64,000 bases of DNA from NCBI GenBank assembly GCA_022925895.1, contig JAKSYS010000002.1, positions 186,001-250,000 on the forward strand, given 5' to 3'. The notes beneath the pieces were generated by a model that was not told the DNA's origin, did no database searches, and saw only the letters and a list, made by a program, of their open reading frames with translations. The position numbers and the translations under genes were made by a program. Positions 12,401 to 25,345 of this stretch are shown here, piece by piece (position 1 is the first letter of the stretch; the number at the start of each line of letters is the position of its first letter). Source of the stretch: Fragilaria crotonensis (lineage: Eukaryota; Bacillariophyta; Fragilariophyceae; Fragilariales; Fragilariaceae).

Positions 12401-15400
12401 GGACCATCTCTTCGCAATCGCAAAGGAAATCAAATCAACTGCCGCCGCTCTAAGTCTCCTTCCCGATACAACAACCTTCAACCTCCTGCCCCGTTTTGTT
12501 CACGATGCCTTTGACGAAGTCGACGACCTATTCCCGGAACATCCCTGGCCACCGTTCTGATCAATATTATCGCGACAAACTGCCCTATCTCCAAACGGAA
12601 TTCGAACTCGTGCAACCTTATGTAACGGACTACATCAATTCTTTCCCGACGCCATCCACCGAAGCCAAAGAGATTGCGTCTGACCTGCGAATTGATTAAC
12701 GTCGCCTTTTTCAACATGCTATCATCCATCGTATGTCAAAGAAGCGCCAAGCAACCTGAACTCAACAACAACCAAGTTTTCATTGGCAACCTCCCCCTGC
12801 AGACATGTTCCTTTCCAGTTTTGCTACCTGCTACCCAATGATCACCAAACCTTCTGATGTCCAACTGACCTTTGACAATGTTACTGAAGATACTTTGGCC
12901 ATCAATCATGTGATTTGCAATCCCTCATCCTTCAGGAGCTCATCGCCATGAACCGATTCGACAGCGATCCCTTCAATACATGGAGATTTACAACCGCCTC
13001 ACCCCGATAGCGACCGACACCGTCAACGATTCAATTGACTTCCTCCCCATTTCGAATACATCCTATTCCGAGTTGTGCAACTGCTTCATCCCAAAGACCC
13101 AACTGGCATTATCAGAGAGAACTACCCACCTACCAATGTTGTTATTTTCCAGGGCTCCCACTCCAAGCTCCCACCTACTGCTTTGGCTCCCCAACTGAAA
13201 TTGCTATCCCTACTCCAACAACTGGTGCCTTTCCCATCAACCTTGACCATTCTGGAGATCCCATCATTGTCAACAATATTTCTGGTGAAGCCTACAATCG
13301 TTCCACAGTTCAACGCCTCTTTCGACCCAGACTGCCAAACCAATTCATCCTGATCAAGTTAATGACCCGGATTGGATTCCACGCCACACTGCCGATTTAC
13401 GTCGCCACCCCGATGCCGACTTGTACCACGTTGCCTGCGACCCCAAACGCATCCCGTTTTCCTTGGCTGTCCGCTTGATTCCAGTTTATACCACAGGCCC
13501 CAGTGGACAGACTATTTATCAAGCATGGGCTCTTCCACACCTTAACAATGCCCTCCGCGACCCTGAGCTGCAACTATTCAACAATTTCCTCTCTTACTAC
13601 CACACTGCAAAGGAAAACCACCCTGAGTTCCCATTCATTGATCTCATGGGATCTGATTCACCTGTTCCAAACTATGGTGAGTCTAGTTCACAATGTTTAC
13701 ATTATCCTGGTTGTTATGCTGGTTACTTACCTCTTTCTATCTGTGACAGTCTAAGCTGTCCCAATCAGATAGAATCAGTTGCAAGTAACAATATAATTAC
13801 CTTTCAACAGGATAATAGTACATTTTCTGGAACACATTTTGCATGTCTTGCCGTTTCAACTCGCCGTTCATCTTTATTATCGGATCCGACTCGAACCCCG
13901 GACCCCAGGACGAAATTCCTGCACAAATCGACCCGCAAACGCAAATTTTTGCACCAAACGAACCCCAAACTGCAATTTTACACACGACGAACACGGCGAC
14001 GAAATTCCTGCGCAAAACGACACTACCGGCGAAAATCCAACGCAAAACACCACCGACAGCCCGGAAATTCACTCCCAACAGCTAATTTCCGACGCAGAAA
14101 CTACATACGACGAACACGCACAAACAACTCAACAACTGCCCGGAACTCAACCAAATCTCGCATTTTACCACCAAACTCGCCCGAAACAAGCAGTTCACAC
14201 GCCGAAACACCCTCCAACTCACCTCCAACTGCGAAATCAACAACTGGGCCTCTAAAACGCTTCTCCGATGCATTTTCAGGCATTCTCACGCCGAAAAACG
14301 TAAAATTACCTCACAATCCGGACGCCACCGAATCGAACCCACAACCTCCGATTTCGACAACTTTTTCGACGACACCCAAAATTATACCTACCAAAAGTTC
14401 TCACCCCAAAATTTGAACCCCAACCACCAAATCCGTCGCAAAATCTTTCGCAACCCCAAAATCAACACAACGAAATTATTCAACCTCCCAGCACGAAATC
14501 TGCCAAACCTACGCAAAAATCACCTAATTTTGGAAACGACGACCAAAACCCCCAAAATGCACCAAAATCCGTTGCAACACGCCCAACTCCACGCCAGGCG
14601 ACCCACGCAACCTTCACATACCCTCCCACTGTTGAAACCTTCTTTGATGAGGACACAGACCATGATTCAGAAGAAGAACCCAAGCACATTCAACACACAT
14701 CCCCTGATGCGCTCACATCATCAACGCGAACCGATTTTACTTATCCGCCAATCGAAGACCTCACGAAAACACTTTTGAAGTACGCCAAAAATGCTAACCT
14801 TCGCAAATTGTCCTACCCAACCGACCTTCAAGCACGCCGCCGACATTTTAACACCTTCATTGACAACCTTCGAATTGTTTGCAACATTTCCCCGTGGACG
14901 CGCCAAGTCTTTGATCTTTGGCCAAAACAAGTGTCCTATTCACACCCTTTGTTGGCACTGCTATCTACAATTTGATCTTCACAAACGTTTGCGACCCTTG
15001 CCAGAAACACATCATTGATGGCCCACCGGACGCTCGGACTGCAATTCTCACTCTACGACGCCACTGCGCTCCGCTAACTCCTGATCATGTCGAACGAACT
15101 CGTGAAGCTTTCTGCTCAATCAAACAACCACATCATGAAGTCGCAACCTCCTACCTCAACCGCATTCGCCTTCTCACGCGCGACTGCTATCATGCTGGAA
15201 TACCCAACACTGACGCCGAACTCATCAAACGCACCGTTCGTGGTGGAAGCAATCACTCCTTCTACGCCGCATCCTATCAACGCTTCGACGCCGACATACG
15301 TCGAGCAGAACTGAATGACGGCTCTGCCACCATTCGCCGAACTCGAAAGCCATCTCCTGAACATTGACGAATCCCGTGGCCTCACACTCCCATCCCAAAA

Positions 15401-18400
15401 CCACCGCAACTACAACCAACACGCCAACGCTGCCCGTGGTCACCACTCCCACCATTTTCAACCGCGCCACAACCAAACTACCCAACGTGTTTTCACACAA
15501 CAACAAGCTTTCAGTTCCATCCTTCGACCTTATTCCAATCCCAGCAGCAACAATCAAAACCGAAACCAACCACCGCGACCACCGCAAAACCATTCGCGCC
15601 CGTTCCGACCTCCTACAAATCCTTCGCGACCACCATTCAACAACTCGAATCAACGTCGTCCACCACCACCCTCCCCGCGGCCATCCAACCAGCCTCAACG
15701 AAACAATCGACCACCTTTCCGACCGACGTCCAGTCCTAATCAACGTCCATCTCCTAACGGATCCAACAACAACCATTCGCGCAACCCTTCCAATGCCGCT
15801 ACAATCGTCTGCAATAACTGCGGACGCCTCGGCCACTATGCGCGCAACTGCACAAACCCCAGATCAAACCAAAACAATCGCTCCACCAACCCTCAAAGAC
15901 CATCCAACAATGAAAACGCTGCTCCCCGCAACCAACAACGCGCCTACTTCATCACTGACTCTGGCCAAAACTCACCAGACCAATCAAGATACCACCACCA
16001 AGCCTTTTCAGCCTCATCTTTTGACAACACTGATGGTCACCCATCCAACATCCCTTGGCCCAATCCTGACCTACCTCAGATGACCATCAACCAACCTCTC
16101 CTTGACAGAGATTATCTACCATCTGCCAATTATTCTCCTCCCAACTCTGGAGCCACAGCTTACTTTCCAGATGATCCCCAATCACCATACCAAAGATTTG
16201 GTCCCCCACATCTTGAAAACTGGCTACCTGACAGTGGTGCTACCAGCCATTATACTCCACTCTTCAGCGACCTCCACGATGTCGAACCCTGCAGTGTTCC
16301 AATCTCCTTAGCTGATGGCAGCACCAAGATGTCCACTCACAAAGGCACAACTGCATGCCACTTCACCACTGATGATGGCCTCAAGTCCATCCTAGGACTC
16401 ACTGATGTCTACTATGTTGAAGGTCTCAGCCACAGACTCCTCTCCTTAACTGCTCTATCATGCACTCAAAACTTCAGTGTACTGATCAAGAACAGAGCCA
16501 CAACAATCCAACTCCCCAATGGTTCCACATACACTTGGCCAATACTGACCAGAGAACTACCTTCATCACAACAAGCCTTCTCAACCATCTCCAACTCTAA
16601 CCTACCTTCTGACCCTGACTCTGATCCTGATGAACAACATTTTGATGACACTACACCCCCTGTTGACACCGATCAACGCCGTTCAGTCACCGCCCTACCT
16701 TTGGAACTCATCTATCGACGACTTGCTTTCCGAAATTTCCGCAATCTTATGGTCGGATCCCTTCACCAAACATGGAATGACCATGTCTTGACACCTACTG
16801 TTGATCACAACTCCTGGCCTCTACGCATTTCAATCAGCCAAAACGTGCCGCAACAAAACTCCTCAACGCCAAGGCACTGAACCTTTCCACCGCCTTCATC
16901 TTGACCTAATGCGCAACCCTTTCCGCTATGGTCTCACAACCAATACCAACTTTTCAGCCTACTTGTTCATTGTCACAACACCTGGCAAACTAACAGGTTG
17001 GATTGGTCTCCCAACTGAAAGCACAGCTTCCATTATTACTGCTCTGAAGCAATGGCTAACTGACACAGAACTCCTTGGCCGCACCCAATCTGTCCGTTTA
17101 TCCGCACTGATGCTGGATCTGCTTTCACCTCAACCAAATTCATTTCTGAATGCACTTCACTTGGTATCAAAGTTGAAGCTGCAGCACCTGAACATCAAGA
17201 AATGAACGGTATTTGCGAAGCCAAATGGCGTGAAGTCCACAACACTGCCAACATCCTTCTGAACAATGCAAGACTAGGAGGTGCATTCTTCCATCATGCC
17301 CATGCCTATGCTGTTCAAATCCTCAATGTCTGCCCAGCCAAGAATGTTATTGACCAAGATGGCAACCCAACAACTCCCTATCAATACAGTTTTCAACGCA
17401 AGCCTTCCCTCGCCAACTTCCGCGTCTTCGGATGTCCAACATTCTTCAAACGCTACGAACCAACCTTCCGCAACAAACTTATAACCTACAAGCAACAACT
17501 CCAACGTGCATCCCGCGGTATTTTCCTTGGATTTCCCGACAACTCTGCAGGCTGGTTAATCTACTCGCCAGACCAACCCCAAAGCCTCATCATAACCCGC
17601 GATGCCTACTTCGATGAAGACTTCAACTCCGCTCTCTGTTTCGATTCCAAACCTTTTGCTGGAGCCGTACCCATCCGCTCCCACTTCAATCCGCATGGAC
17701 TTCGTGACACTCCAGAGAACTCTGAACCATCTACCTACCATCAAACTGGCTCTGCAGCCAACCTTGGTAACCCACCATCAACCTTCATTGATACCTCCAA
17801 CCATCATTCTTCCCTCCCTGCCATCCCTGAAACTGATGACAATGCCCATGAAGATGATCCACCACCTTCTACACTTGCTGCAATCAAACATACAACTCCT
17901 CCACATGGTCCAACACCACCCACACCACATCAAATCAACTTTGTCACCCATCAACAACATCATTCCCAACTCCACAAGATGATGACCATCTACTTCCAAG
18001 AATGCAATGAAGATCTACCAACTATTGATCCCATTCACTCTGCCATGATGACAATTGACAACTCTCCCAGCAACAATCCACAAGCCAACCCCCAGGAACC
18101 TGTGGACAAATATCTTCCAGAACCTCAGTCTCTCAAAGCTGTCCTCAAACTTGATGATAATGTCCGCAATGCTTGGCTACATGCAATCAAAATGGAAATC
18201 AAGAACCTCATTGACCATGATACCTTCATCCTGGACAAACTCCACACAAAGATGAACTCATTATCCCAGTCAAACTTGTGCTCAAAGCAAAACAAACTGC
18301 AACTGGAAAACTTGACAAACTAAAGCTCGCCTTGTCGCCCGTGGCGACCTGAGAAACGTCTCCTGAAAAGAGTCAAAGCCATCAACCAACAACGACTCCT

Positions 18401-19920
18401 TGAACAACGTCAAGAAATTGCTGAATCTACCAATTCACCTGGCACTCCAAAACCTATACCTGTTGAACCACTCATGTATGAAGACACCTGGTCACCCTGT
18501 GCATCTGCAAGAGGGGTCAAACTATTCATTGCAACCATCTGTGCATCCAGAAGAAGTGTCAAGAGTGCTGACTTCATTGGTGCCTACCTCCAAGCCAAAG
18601 TTATTGGCCGCCACTTTGTGAAACTGCCATTGGAATACGCCTATCACTTCCCTGAATACGCTAAATTCTTTGGCTCTCCAATGTTACTGAACAAAGGAAT
18701 CTACGGTCTCGTCTACTCTGGCAAATATTGGAACATTGAATTTTCGAATGGCTCTACTCCCAAGGCTTTATCCAATCTCCTTCCGAACCGTCTTATTTTG
18801 TCCGATACGACAAACACAATCAATGGCTCCGTCTCCTATTTTTCGTCGATGATATGCTCTACGCTGGAAGCAACGATTCCATCGAAAAACAATTTGAAGA
18901 TTCCGTCCGCAATCGCTTCGATGTCAAATTCCTCGACCTGCGCAATGGTTCCTCCAAATGCGTATCCACAAACACCTGACTCAAGCTATACTCTGATCAA
19001 CACCGCTACGTTTTGAATACTCCAACGTTATGACCCGAATTCGAATTCCCGAACGCGATACTTCCTCCCGACTACACCTTCAGCAAGGATAACCGCCCAG
19101 AATCGCCCTGACGTCACCCTCGTCGAACACAAGCAACAACGCCTTCCTTCCGCTCTGCCGCCTGCACTCTCCTCTACCTTGCATACAATACAAGAGCTGA
19201 CATCCTATTTGCTGTCTGCAAACTTGCTAAAGCATGCATCTCTCCTGGCATACCTGATTTTCGAGCCCTATCTTGGCTCATCGGCTATCTCGCCGCCCCT
19301 ACTACGCCTCAAATTCTACCCGATGGCACTTCAAATCCCATCTATGACATCTGCCTTCACCATCGTATCCCATAATTCATCTCACTGCTTTCTCCGACGC
19401 CAGCTGGCAAGACTGCCCTGACACTGGCCGTTCCACTGTTGGATACATGATCTTCTACAATGGTGCCCTCATTGAAGCCAATTCTACAATGCCTACACCT
19501 GTTGCAATGTCTACTTGAAGCTGAATACATGGCCGCATGTTCTGCCACAATGGCCACAGCTCACATCCGAATGCTTCACGATATGCTCTATCTTGGCACC
19601 AAACAATGGCGTGAATCAACCCAACGTCTTCCTTCCATACCTGCCATCCTCATGATTGACAATGAAGCCACCGTCCAAATCGCAAAGAATGGAAAACTCA
19701 CTCGCAAGACGCGACACATCGAACGCCGCTTCCACTTCGTCCGTCAAGGCCAGCAAGACGGCATTCACCAACTTCATTGATTCCCAGACTCTCAACTTGC
19801 CGACATCCTCACCAAAACCCAACACTCCGGCAAAATCGATCCTCACCTCACCAACATCTTCTGCGTTCTCCCTGACCACATGCTTTCATCACCGGGACCA
19901 GAGATCTGATCCAAGAGGGG

Positions 19921-20507
19921 TGTTAGGAATCTACTGTCACTTGTCACACTGTCTCTCGGATACTGTAAGGTTAAACACCATACGGTAATACAATAGACAG
20001 TCCATTATTTTTCTTAGTCTGTCCGTGACCCGTTCCGTAGAATGCTACGGATCAGAACCTGGTACTACTGGTCTGCAACACAAAACTATTTGAATTTACT
20101 TCCTATGTAATCAAATCATGAGTGTTGTTGATAACTTCAACAACACTCTTTTACTATGGACAACACTTCCCAAACACCACTCAGGAAGTGGGACTAAGAC
20201 ACATTTCATTTGTGAGACTCCAACTAATGTTGCAAGTCTCACCTTCATTTTTCATTCCAATTCATCTTATAATTTCCACAAACCAAAAACAGTAAAGGCC
20301 TTTACTAGTTAGCATCTACATTTCTACATCCTTGTATCAACAAATCTACCGCCATGGTGTATGTCTACAAAACACCATCGCCCAAAGCTGGACGATCCGT
20401 CAGGTTCGCTTCCTCACCCGTCAAGTCCAACGTTAGACTTCTGGGTCCTACTAACCTTAAGTCTACCGTCGGCCAGTACTCGTGTACCGATCACACGAAC
20501 ACTGTCA
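19921..20507 (+). repeat. 3' LTR of the copia element
   Basis: 587 bp, begins TGTTAGGAATC right after a purine tract and ends ACTGTCA, then the CGCGT target duplication at 20508-20512. It differs from the 5' LTR at about a dozen positions, chiefly one-base length changes. Confidence 0.93.
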
Positions 20508-20512
20508 CGCGT

Positions 20513-20811
20513 ACATGCCGTGCGCCACTGGACACTGGACACGTTCGGAATTTGGAACGAGAAAATGAAAACAACAGAACTACCCTCTCACAGTTTATGT
20601 ATAAGTATATGCGTACTTCAGAGTTCAGAGTCCAGATTAGTAGTATTCATTAGGATTGGGACTTCACCAGTCGCCGATGCAACCCACTTGTCATATCCCT
20701 ACAGACGTCCCGAATTGCGCAGAAATCGTCACGAGAGTGGGAATTGCCGAGTGGTAGAGCACGATGTTAAGGCAAGCGAATCATCAATCAGAATTGCCTA
20801 GTTATTAATGT
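20513..20811. other. intergenic, nothing recognised
   Basis: Between the copia target duplication and the PRP22 stop. A GCCGAGTGGTAGAGC string near 20738 recalls a tRNA D-arm but no cloverleaf can be drawn. Confidence 0.6.
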
Positions 20812-23800
20812 TTAGCCCTTGCGGCGTGAGAGACGCCAAGAATCCTTTGGGTTGAAGCGATCGAACAGCGGTTCAATCTTCTCCTTGCGCTTCTGTTTCG
20901 ACATCTTGTTCGGATCTGCTGGCTTGTAGAAGGCTGGCGCCAACTCAACCAACCACCTAGCATCGATCTCCATTACGTTGCGCATGTACTCTTTGGTAGT
21001 CAATACCAGTTCGTGATAGATAACAAACTCAGGGTTCTTGTTGAACAGTGCGGATGAAGGGTGAATGTAAACTGGGTTCTGGTCGACAAGGGTTCTGAAA
21101 CCTTCCTGAGGATCTTTCTTCGCCGCGTGAGTGAAAAATCCAGCGGTGATGGCTTTGCAGATAAGCTTGTAATTCTTTCCTGCACTCAGCAAGTCTAGCT
21201 TGTAACGATCCATGATTGTCACCAATTGCTTGCGGACGTCTTGGGCTCGTTTCATGCTACGAGCTTGTACAAAGTTCTCAAAGCACCAAGGATTGCTAAA
21301 CTTGGAAGCCTCCCATCCCTTGTAGACAGCAAGTAGGGTAAGGTGGTCACCTTCAGCTTGATGGAACTTGGCCTTTCGCATATCTGCCTGGGCCTGCTTA
21401 TCGCGAGGTCGGTAGAATGGATTCTCCACACTCAGCATCGAAGTTATAATTAATATTTCTTCCGAACACCCCAAATCCACTGACAGAATGAGCATTTTTG
21501 ATAAATTGGGTTCCAAAGGAAATTCTGCCATCTTGCGACCCAGACGAGTCAGAAGGCCTTCATCGTCGAGGGCTCCCAGAGCATGGAGAGACTCCATTGC
21601 TCCGACCATAGTCGCCACAGGTGGAGGGTCCATAAAGTCGAAGCCGAGTAAGTCATTGATACCCATCGCTTTCAGTTGGAGCACTACGTTGCCAAGGTTC
21701 GTTCGCTGGATTTCAGGGATATTTGTAGCCAACATCTCAGTTTTGTAGGCTTGTTCAGTGTAGAGACGATAGCACTTTCCAGGTCCCGTACGTCCCGCTC
21801 GTCCTGCTCTCTGACGTGCTGAGGCTTGCGAAATGGGGGTCACCACGAGCGAGTCCATGCCGATCTTAGGATTGAATGCCTTCATCTTCGCCATGCCGGG
21901 ATCAATAACGTAGAAGATTCCATCGATTGTCAATGATGCCTCGGCAATGTTGGTGGCCACAACACATTTTCTGGTGCCCTGGGGAGCCGGCTCAAAGATT
22001 CGAGATTGCATTTCCGATGGGAGGGACGAATAAACAGGAAGGATTATCAATTCGGGGGCCAAATCACCCAAGGCCTGCATTCGATTGAAAAGTGTCTCGC
22101 AGCAGACATCAATCTCTTCTTGACCAGTGAGAAACACGAGAATATCGCCTGCTGGTTCAGACAAATGGATTTGCATAACTGTTATCATAGCAGCGTCAAG
22201 GTAGTCACTTTCAGCTTCCTTTGTGTACAAAATCTCGACGGGAAATGTTCGTCCGGGAATTGTGAAGATTGGGCACTGAAAAAAGTAGGTGGAGAATTTT
22301 TCAGCATCGAGCGTCGCTGATGTGACAATTATCTTCAGGTCAGGACGCCGTCTGCAAAGATCCTTCAACAACCCGAATAGAACATCGGTATGAATAGTCC
22401 TCTCGTGCGCTTCGTCTAGCATCAGAGCGGAGTATCGATTCAAGTCATTGTCGGCAAGATACTCTCGCATAAGCATTCCATCTGTCATGTACTTGATGAT
22501 GGTCTCCTTCGACGTCACATCTTCAAAACGGATGCTGTAGCCTACTTGCTCGCCGAGGGCACAACCGTATTCTTCGGCAACACGCTTGGCGACAGAGACG
22601 GCAGCCACGCGACGAGGTTGCGTGCAACCAACGATTCCCCTCTTGGTCAATCCAAGTTCCACCATGTACTGGGTCATTTGCGTAGTCTTCCCGGAACCTG
22701 TCTCTCCAATGACGACCAAGACTTGGTTGCTGGAGATCGCACCCATCAGCTCGTTCTTGAGCTTTGCGATAGGTAGCCCATCTCTTTGCTCTTTAATGCT
22801 TTTGTTTGCAATGATGCCGTAAGACAGAGTCTTGTTTTCTGCCTTTTGCTTCCAGGCTGGCGCACCATCAAAAGAGCTCATATTGATGCTGCGCAATTCT
22901 TGCGCAAAGTGTCGTTCTCCAGCTTCTGGTAGCGGGTCTTCCCAAGGACGATTCAGATCCTTAGGAATCGAGTCGATTAGCTGGTTGGCTTGTGCCTGTC
23001 TTAGCTCACGACGCTCCTTTGCTAGCGTTCCCTGTTGCATAGCAGCTCGTTGCAAGGATCCATCTGGATTCTTGACAATCTTAATGGGTTCTAAGTCGCG
23101 GCCACTTCGTCGCGTCTGGCCGCGAAGAAAAGCTGGCTCGGCTTCGGCGAGCTCCACGTCCATCTCTTCCTCGGTCTGCTCCACTGCTAGCATGCCCAAT
23201 CCACCCTCGGCGTCGTAAGTTGGGTATTGTTCAACTGGTAGAACACCAGAACGAATCAGCTGCTGTGCTTCAAAAAGTTCTTGTTCTGTCAGCTGCTTTT
23301 TGCGACGAACGGTAGGGCCGCCATCGTTACGAGTTGAAGACAAGCTTGATGCACGTGATGCTTCTTCAGCTTCTCGCTTCTTCAAAGCTTCGACATCCAA
23401 ACCCGGGTGATGGTGATGCGCTGTTGAGGCACGCTGCTCGTGTCCTTCCGTATTAGCCACCGATCGATGCGGCATGAGATCTCTACCAGAAATTTGATCG
23501 ACATCCTTGGTGCTTAGAACAAGTTTATCGTTGAGGTTCGAAATCACCTTGATCCACACCTTTTGATTCCGTCGAAATCCCGCCTCCGACGCGGAATTGA
23601 CACGATTTTTAGACAACGCCGCATTGTGTACTATGCCTTCGGTATTGGGTGGAAGCGGAGGTGACAACTCTACGACCATTCCAAAGTCCAGAATCTTCTT
23701 CACCGACCCTCGTAAATACCGTGAAGCATGGGTTTCGTCAGCTCATCTTCCCTGGGACGTTTCTTGGTAGTCATCCACGCAGGCAGGTTCGAAATGTTTC

Positions 23801-24329
23801 GAGCGGCCCGACTCTGCTCTAGCTCTTGTGGAGAATGCTCGTAAAACTCCTTTTCCAGCGGGACAGCATGTGCAAGGTTTGGCTTGGCTAAACCAGGAAA
23901 AACTTGACCAAGCTCTTTCTTACGAGCTGAGCATTCTGAGGCACTCAAGACGCGATCACCTACACCATCTTGCTTCATCATCTCCTTTGCTCGTTTCTTT
24001 TGCAATTTCGCTTCGAATCTTGCAATCGCTGGTGACGACTTCCAAACCATGTCCAAGATGTGCGACACCAACGACAAGGGCACTTCTGGAGCACCATTTT
24101 CTGCCAGCGTTTTGCGCAGACTTTGTGCGAGCTCAACCGTAACTTGAGTAGAGTTACTCTCCTTCAGAAAAGACTTAAGCTCCTTCTCCGCCAGAGTTAC
24201 AACGAACTCCGCAACAGTCTTGTCCTTGAGGCCCAAACCATCACTTAATTCTGCCGTCACTCGAGTTACCAAATTCAAGGCTTCAAAGCGCTCGACAGGG
24301 GTGAACGGTTTCTTATTTTGATTTGACAT
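20812..24329 (-). CDS. DHX8: DEAH-box pre-mRNA splicing helicase PRP22/DHX8
   Basis: About 1,170 residues, close to human DHX8 (1,220). Start at 24329 ([11 protein letters not shown]) because the family's N-terminal helical domain follows at once ([25 protein letters not shown]). Next comes an S1 RNA-binding domain ([17 protein letters not shown]...EGIVH, about 23720-23450), then the helicase core: GETGSGKTT (I), TQPRRVAA (Ia), DEAH (II), SAT (III), [12 protein letters not shown] (VI), then winged-helix, ratchet and OB-fold regions. PRP22 releases spliced mRNA from the spliceosome. No introns are evident. One anomaly: the frame slips by one base at about 23700-23703, between EGR and VKKILDFG, in the most conserved part of the S1 domain. 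As the gene is essential, a consensus indel or a real +1 lesion must be told apart. The N-terminal part and the rest are otherwise clean. Confidence 0.93.
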
Positions 24330-24626
24330 CCAAGTTTCGAGTGTAATGGAGCACCAACACCGGATCGCTGCTGCTGATGGACTCGTGCATTCCGGCGAGC
24401 AGCTTGGAGGACAAACGAGAATCACTGCAACAGCACAGGATCAGGCAGCGCTCCGTTGGTACAGCATCGGTCGTCTCGTCGTCTCGCAATTCACCGTCCT
24501 TCGTCCTTCGCCCTCCGCTGTCTGCGTCTGAGGTTCAGTCGGGAACAGAAGGGCCAATCTCAGAACGCACACCAGACGTGACAACGCATCCACGTATGAC
24601 AGTACGGGCTTGTAGTATGGCTCAGA

Positions 24627-25342
24627 GCATCCCCACTCCCCACCGCTGCTCTATATTTACTGTTTCTCCGGAAATCTTATTTACAAGGGGACAATTTTGT
24701 CCAAAATGCTATCACCGGCCGGTAGGGCCAATATCCTTATAAATAGCTCCCGAGGGGCTCTATATTTAAGTTGGGGAGCGATTTTTCACCAATTTTGCTG
24801 AAGAATAGCTCCCCACCGTAAATTTAGCTCCCCTCGTCCCTTTTCCCTGTTTGATTCATTGGATTGACGATTCGACCCATTGGATTCAATACTTTGTAAC
24901 ATGGATTCCAACGATTTCAGCGTGACTGACGCAATTTGGTGTTCCATCTATGTCTTCGTTTTCACGCAGATACGCTTGCACCAATAGAGTTTGACGGTGT
25001 CGGCATTGACGCTCGCCTACTACCGGTAGCTTTCCTCATGGGAATGTCCATGGTTCTGTCTGTCAGAATGTACTTTTTGAGGCAATAGAGGCGACCAATA
25101 GAGGGTAAATGTAGCGGTTGACATCGATTGATTCCGTGTTGCCAACAAAAAAAACAGCTCGTGCGAGAAAAATCGAATTGAACGTGCAGTCGAAGGGGCG
25201 CGGCGCTATTTCAAAATGAGATCTGCAAAAAAACTCCCTCTAGCGGTGCAAGAAAGACACCTCAATATGTCCTAAAATAGGTTTCTAAAGGCTCTATACC
25301 AAAATGTCCATCTTAGAAATAGAGCCAGCGGTGGGGATGCTC
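24627..25342. mobile_element. PIF/Harbinger-like MITE
   Basis: A 716-bp non-coding unit with inverted ends: left GAGCATCCCCAC..CGCTGCTCTA, right complement GAGCATCCCCACCGCTGGC. The left end has a 7-bp internal repeat (TCCCCAC). Flanking triplets are TCA (24624-24626) and TTA (25343-25345), compatible with the 3-bp TWA target duplication of PIF/Harbinger with one change. GCTCTATATTTA and GGGGAGC motifs recur inside. It has no coding capacity, so it would depend on a transposase elsewhere. Confidence 0.6.
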
Positions 25343-25345
25343 TTA

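Larger units (their letters stand above)
8850..20507 (+). mobile_element. Ty1/copia LTR retrotransposon, very long, broken but young
   Basis: A complete-ended element of 11.66 kb with LTRs at 8850-9441 and 19921-20507 and a 5-bp target duplication CGCGT on each side (8845-8849, 20508-20512). LTRs run TG..CA. A purine tract (AAGAGGGG) abuts the 3' LTR. Parts in order: about 5 kb of leader holding long C-rich open stretches without a recognised domain (roughly 9.4-14.7 kb); a gag-like region near 14.8-15.4 kb; a CCHC zinc knuckle (CNNCGRLGHYARNC) near 15.8 kb; a protease site (DSGA) near 16.2 kb; integrase about 16.9-17.6 kb; reverse transcriptase about 18.5-19.0 kb; RNase H about 19.5-19.8 kb. 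PR-INT-RT-RH order marks Ty1/copia. The coding parts are broken in roughly half a dozen or more places. The LTRs differ at about a dozen positions, mostly indels, so insertion is recent. Confidence 0.93.

Noticed and set aside
20736-20800. tRNA-like string GCCGAGTGGTAGAGC
   Set aside because: No acceptor stem, anticodon arm or T-arm consistent with a cloverleaf.
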